A DNA stretch of 64,000 nt from Stagnihabitans lacustris (GTDB taxonomy: Bacteria; Pseudomonadota; Alphaproteobacteria; Rhodobacterales; Rhodobacteraceae): assembly GCF_025950525.1 (NCBI RefSeq), contig NZ_JAPDGS010000002.1:248001-312000 (forward strand), in the 5' to 3' direction. Under the pieces are notes generated by a model. That model had not been told where the DNA came from, ran no database searches, and saw nothing but the letters and a program-made list of their open reading frames with translations. Below, in pieces: positions 61,399 through 64,000 of the stretch. The first letter of the stretch is position 1; every line of letters starts with the position of its first letter. Made by a program: the position numbers and the translations under genes.

Positions 61399-64000
61399 CA
61401 ATGCGCCTCGGCCCAGTTGGCGCCGCGGCCGGCCTCGACGACCAGCGGAACCTTGATGGAGACGGCCGGGTGGGCGGCGCCCTCCATGATCTCTTTGGCG
61501 CGGGCGATCAGGGTGTCGGCGGCCTCGGTTTCCACCTCGAACAGCAGTTCGTCATGGACCTGCAGCAGCATCTTGGCGGGCAGGTCGGCGATGGCCCCCG
61601 GCATCCGGATCATGGCGCGGCGGATGATGTCGGCGGCGGTCCCCTGGATCGGCGCGTTGATCGCGGCGCGCTTGGCGAAACCCGCCCCGGGGCCGCGGGC
61701 ATTGATCTCGGGCGTGTGGATTTTCCGGCCAAACAGGGTCTGCACAAACCCATGGTCCTGCGCGAATTTCACCGTCGCGGCCATGTATTCCTTGATGCCC
61801 GGGAAACGCTCGAAATAGCGGTCGATGAAGCCCTGCGCCTCGGCCCGCGGGATGCGCAGGTTGCGCGCAAGGCCAAAGCCCGAGATGCCATAGATCACGC
61901 CAAAGTTGATCGCTTTGGCCCGGCGGCGGATGTCGCTGGTCATCTGATCCAGCGGCACGTTGAACATTTCACTCGCCGTCATGGCGTGAATGTCGATCCC
62001 GTCGCGGAAGGACTGCTGTAGCGCCGGGATATCGGCCACATGGGCGAGGATGCGCAATTCGATCTGGGAATAGTCCAAGCTGACCAGAACCTTACCCTTC
62101 GGCGCCACAAAGGCCTCGCGGATGCGGCGGCCTTCCTCTGACCGCACCGGGATGTTCTGCAAATTCGGATCGGTCGAGGCCAGACGCCCCGTCACCGCCC
62201 CACTGATCGAATAAGACGTATGCACCCGCCCGGTTTCCGGGTTGATATGGTCCTGCAGCGCATCGGTATAGGTCGATTTCAGCTTGGCCAACTGCCGCCA
62301 GTCCAGCACCCGCCCCGGCAGTTCATGTTCGGTGGCCAGGTCCTCCAGCACATCGGCGCCGGTCCCCCAGGCGCCGGTCTTGGTCTTTTCCCCGCCCGGC
62401 AGGGACATCTTGTCAAACAGGATCTCGCCCAGCTGCTTCGGCGATCCGACGTTGAACTTCTCGCCGGCGAGGGTCTGAATCTCCTCCTCCAGCTGCGCCA
62501 TCTTTTGCGCGAATGCCCCGGACATGCGCGACAGAACCTGGCGGTCGACCTCGATCCCCGCCATTTCCATCTGGGCCAGAACCGGCACCAAGGGCCGCTC
62601 CAACGTCTCATAGACCGTGGTGACACGCGCCTGATGCAGTTGCGGTTTGAACAGCTGCCAAAGCCGCAAGGTCACATCAGCATCCTCGGCCGCATAGCGC
62701 GTGGCGCGGTCGATATCGACGCGGTCAAAGGTGACAAGGCTTTTGCCCGACCCGATCAGCTCTTTGATCGGGATAGGCGTATGTCCCAGATATTTCTGGG
62801 ACAATTCATCCATGCCGTGATTGTGAAGCCCGGCGTGCATGGCATAGGACATCAGCATCGTGTCATCAATCGGCGCGACCTGAACGCCAAGCCGCGCAAA
62901 GATCTTGGCGTCGTATTTCATATTCTGCCCGATCTTCAGGACCGCAGGGTCCTCCAGCACGGGTTTCAGCGCCGCCAGCACCTGATCGCGGTCCATTTGC
63001 CCCGGAACCAGCGTCACCTGGCCCAAAAGGTCATCCGTCCCGGTGCGGTGCAGCAGCGGCACATAGCCCGCGACCCCCGGTTCGACGGCCAGCGAGATCC
63101 CGACGATCTCGGCCCGCATCTCGTCAAGACTGGTCGTTTCGGTGTCCACCGCCAGCCAACCCCGCGCCCGCGCCTGGTCGATGAAACCCTGCAGCGCGCC
63201 CATATCCCGGATGCAGACATAGGCCGAGGGGTCGATCGGCTTGGCCTCAAGCTTGGCAGGCTCATGCGCGCCCGCCACCTCATAGCCGCGGTCAGGGGCC
63301 AAAGCCGGCGCCGCAACCCCCAGCTTGTCGCCCACCCGCTTCATCAGCGTGGCGAATTCCATGAGCCGCAGGAACCCCATGACCGTCTCGCCATCCGGCG
63401 GCTGCAGTTCGAAACTGTCCAGCGTCACCCCCACCGGCACATCATCGCGCAACCGCACCAGCTCGCGGGAAATGCGGATCAGGTCGGCATTGTCCACCAG
63501 GGCCTCGCGGCGCTTGGGCTGCTTGATCTCTCCGGCGCGGGCCAACAGCGTGTCCAGATCGCCATATTCGTTGATGAGCAAAGCCGCGGTCTTCAGCCCG
63601 ATCCCCGGCGCGCCCGGCACGTTATCGACCGAATCCCCGGCAAGGCTTTGGACATCCACCACGCGCTCCGGCCCGACGCCGAACTTCTCCAGCACTTCAT
63701 CCCGGCCCAGGCGCTTGTTCTTCATCGGGTCATGCATGTCGACGCCATCGCCGATCAACTGCATCAGGTCCTTGTCCGAGGAAAAGATCGTGACCGTCCC
63801 CCCCGCCTCACGCCCTTGGCGGGCAAAGGTGGCGATGATGTCATCGGCTTCATAGCCGTCGATTTCCAGGCAGGCGACGTTGAAGGCGCGGGTGGCATCG
63901 CGGGTCAGGGGGAACTGGGGGCGCAGGTCCTCGGGCAGGGGGGGGCGGTTGGCCTTGTAAAGGTCGTAGATGTCGTTGCGAAAGGTCTTGGACCCGGCGT
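61398..64000 (-). CDS. polA: DNA polymerase I (5' end outside window)
   Basis: At least 867 residues are visible; the frame remains open to the window edge, so the start lies beyond 64000. Order: 5' nuclease domain (DLYKANRPPLPEDLRPQF, FSSDKDL, VPGAPGIGLKTAALLI), an active-looking 3'-5' exonuclease (WLAVDTETTSLDEMRAEI with the DxE pair), and the polymerase domain. That last domain has LVSLDYSQIELRILAHV, AKAINFGVIYGISGFGLA and QVHDELLFEVE. It handles lagging-strand primer removal and repair synthesis. It is translationally coupled to the DUF2306 gene. Confidence 0.97.
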   Translation of the reverse strand, partial: AGSKTFRNDIYDLYKANRPPLPEDLRPQFPLTRDATRAFNVACLEIDGYEADDIIATFARQGREAGGTVTIFSSDKDLMQLIGDGVDMHDPMKNKRLGRDEVLEKFGVGPERVVDVQSLAGDSVDNVPGAPGIGLKTAALLINEYGDLDTLLARAGEIKQPKRREALVDNADLIRISRELVRLRDDVPVGVTLDSFELQPPDGETVMGFLRLMEFATLMKRVGDKLGVAAPALAPDRGYEVAGAHEPAKLEAKPIDPSAYVCIRDMGALQGFIDQARARGWLAVDTETTSLDEMRAEIVGISLAVEPGVAGYVPLLHRTGTDDLLGQVTLVPGQMDRDQVLAALKPVLEDPAVLKIGQNMKYDAKIFARLGVQVAPIDDTMLMSYAMHAGLHNHGMDELSQKYLGHTPIPIKELIGSGKSLVTFDRVDIDRATRYAAEDADVTLRLWQLFKPQLHQARVTTVYETLERPLVPVLAQMEMAGIEVDRQVLSRMSGAFAQKMAQLEEEIQTLAGEKFNVGSPKQLGEILFDKMSLPGGEKTKTGAWGTGADVLEDLATEHELPGRVLDWRQLAKLKSTYTDALQDHINPETGRVHTSYSISGAVTGRLASTDPNLQNIPVRSEEGRRIREAFVAPKGKVLVSLDYSQIELRILAHVADIPALQQSFRDGIDIHAMTASEMFNVPLDQMTSDIRRRAKAINFGVIYGISGFGLARNLRIPRAEAQGFIDRYFERFPGIKEYMAATVKFAQDHGFVQTLFGRKIHTPEINARGPGAGFAKRAAINAPIQGTAADIIRRAMIRMPGAIADLPAKMLLQVHDELLFEVETEAADTLIARAKEIMEGAAHPAVSIKVPLVVEAGRGANWAEAH

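Overview
The window looks like chromosomal DNA of a GC-rich alphaproteobacterium of the Rhodobacteraceae (Rhodobacter/Gemmobacter-like). The support is the F0 operon order atpI-atpB-atpE-b'-b, a MipZ division ATPase, an FzlA-type FtsZ-binding protein, an FnrL regulator divergent from hemN, DapD/DapE succinylase-type lysine synthesis, and a Rhodobacterales-style hairpin element behind genes. No species can be fixed from sequence alone. Almost all of it is ordinary, densely packed core chromosome. No rRNA, tRNA, CRISPR array, transposase or prophage gene was recognised.

Layout. 1-3049: end of an OmpA-family gene facing the ATP synthase F0 operon. 3241-8475: an ArsR repressor, malonyl-CoA synthetase, mipZ, a secreted protein, an RTX-repeat protein, and the L31/L19 genes. 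8735-14676: DinB, a pyruvyltransferase-like protein, a QmcA/NfeD membrane pair with a small unknown gene between them, a GST and a Nudix enzyme. 15300-20215: pyrF, ROK kinase, CutC, MtgA, an unknown membrane protein and FzlA, so mostly cell wall and division. 20261-28895: a beta-propeller protein, a DEAD-box helicase with a long repetitive tail, DUF4170-waaA-lpxK (lipid A/Kdo), photolyase with a tiny DUF2256 gene, and a LOG-type protein. 29026-37251: dapD and dapE, a Hint-domain protein, a GNAT enzyme, a chemoreceptor, a SqrR/BigR-like repressor and a 2-hydroxyacid dehydrogenase. 37400-43836: a tight eight-gene operon built around MoxR and DUF58. 43924-50613: two glycosyltransferase genes downstream of a molybdenum hydroxylase operon that ends in a MoaD/ThiS-like gene. 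50731-54816: hemN, fnrL, a trmD gene fused in frame to a Nudix domain, and two tandem paralogous microproteins. 54865-60307: rimP-nusA-ylxR-infB. 60425-64000: YdeI-like protein, DUF2306 membrane protein and polA, which runs off the right edge.

The observations most worth following are these. (1) TrmD and a Nudix hydrolase form one 446-residue reading frame placed 1 nt behind fnrL. (2) Two 46- and 48-residue proteins, 17/40 identical without gaps, lie in tandem upstream of infB. (3) The leader of the rimP-nusA-infB operon contains an intrinsic terminator whose U-tract touches the rimP ribosome-binding site, with a possible competing antiterminator. (4) A perfect FNR box lies between hemN and fnrL with geometry that suggests a leaderless hemN mRNA. 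(5) An ArsR-type protein has the cysteine spacing of persulfide sensors and an operator-like inverted repeat in front of it. None of these amounts to a clearly new defence or mobile system; the window is mainly housekeeping.
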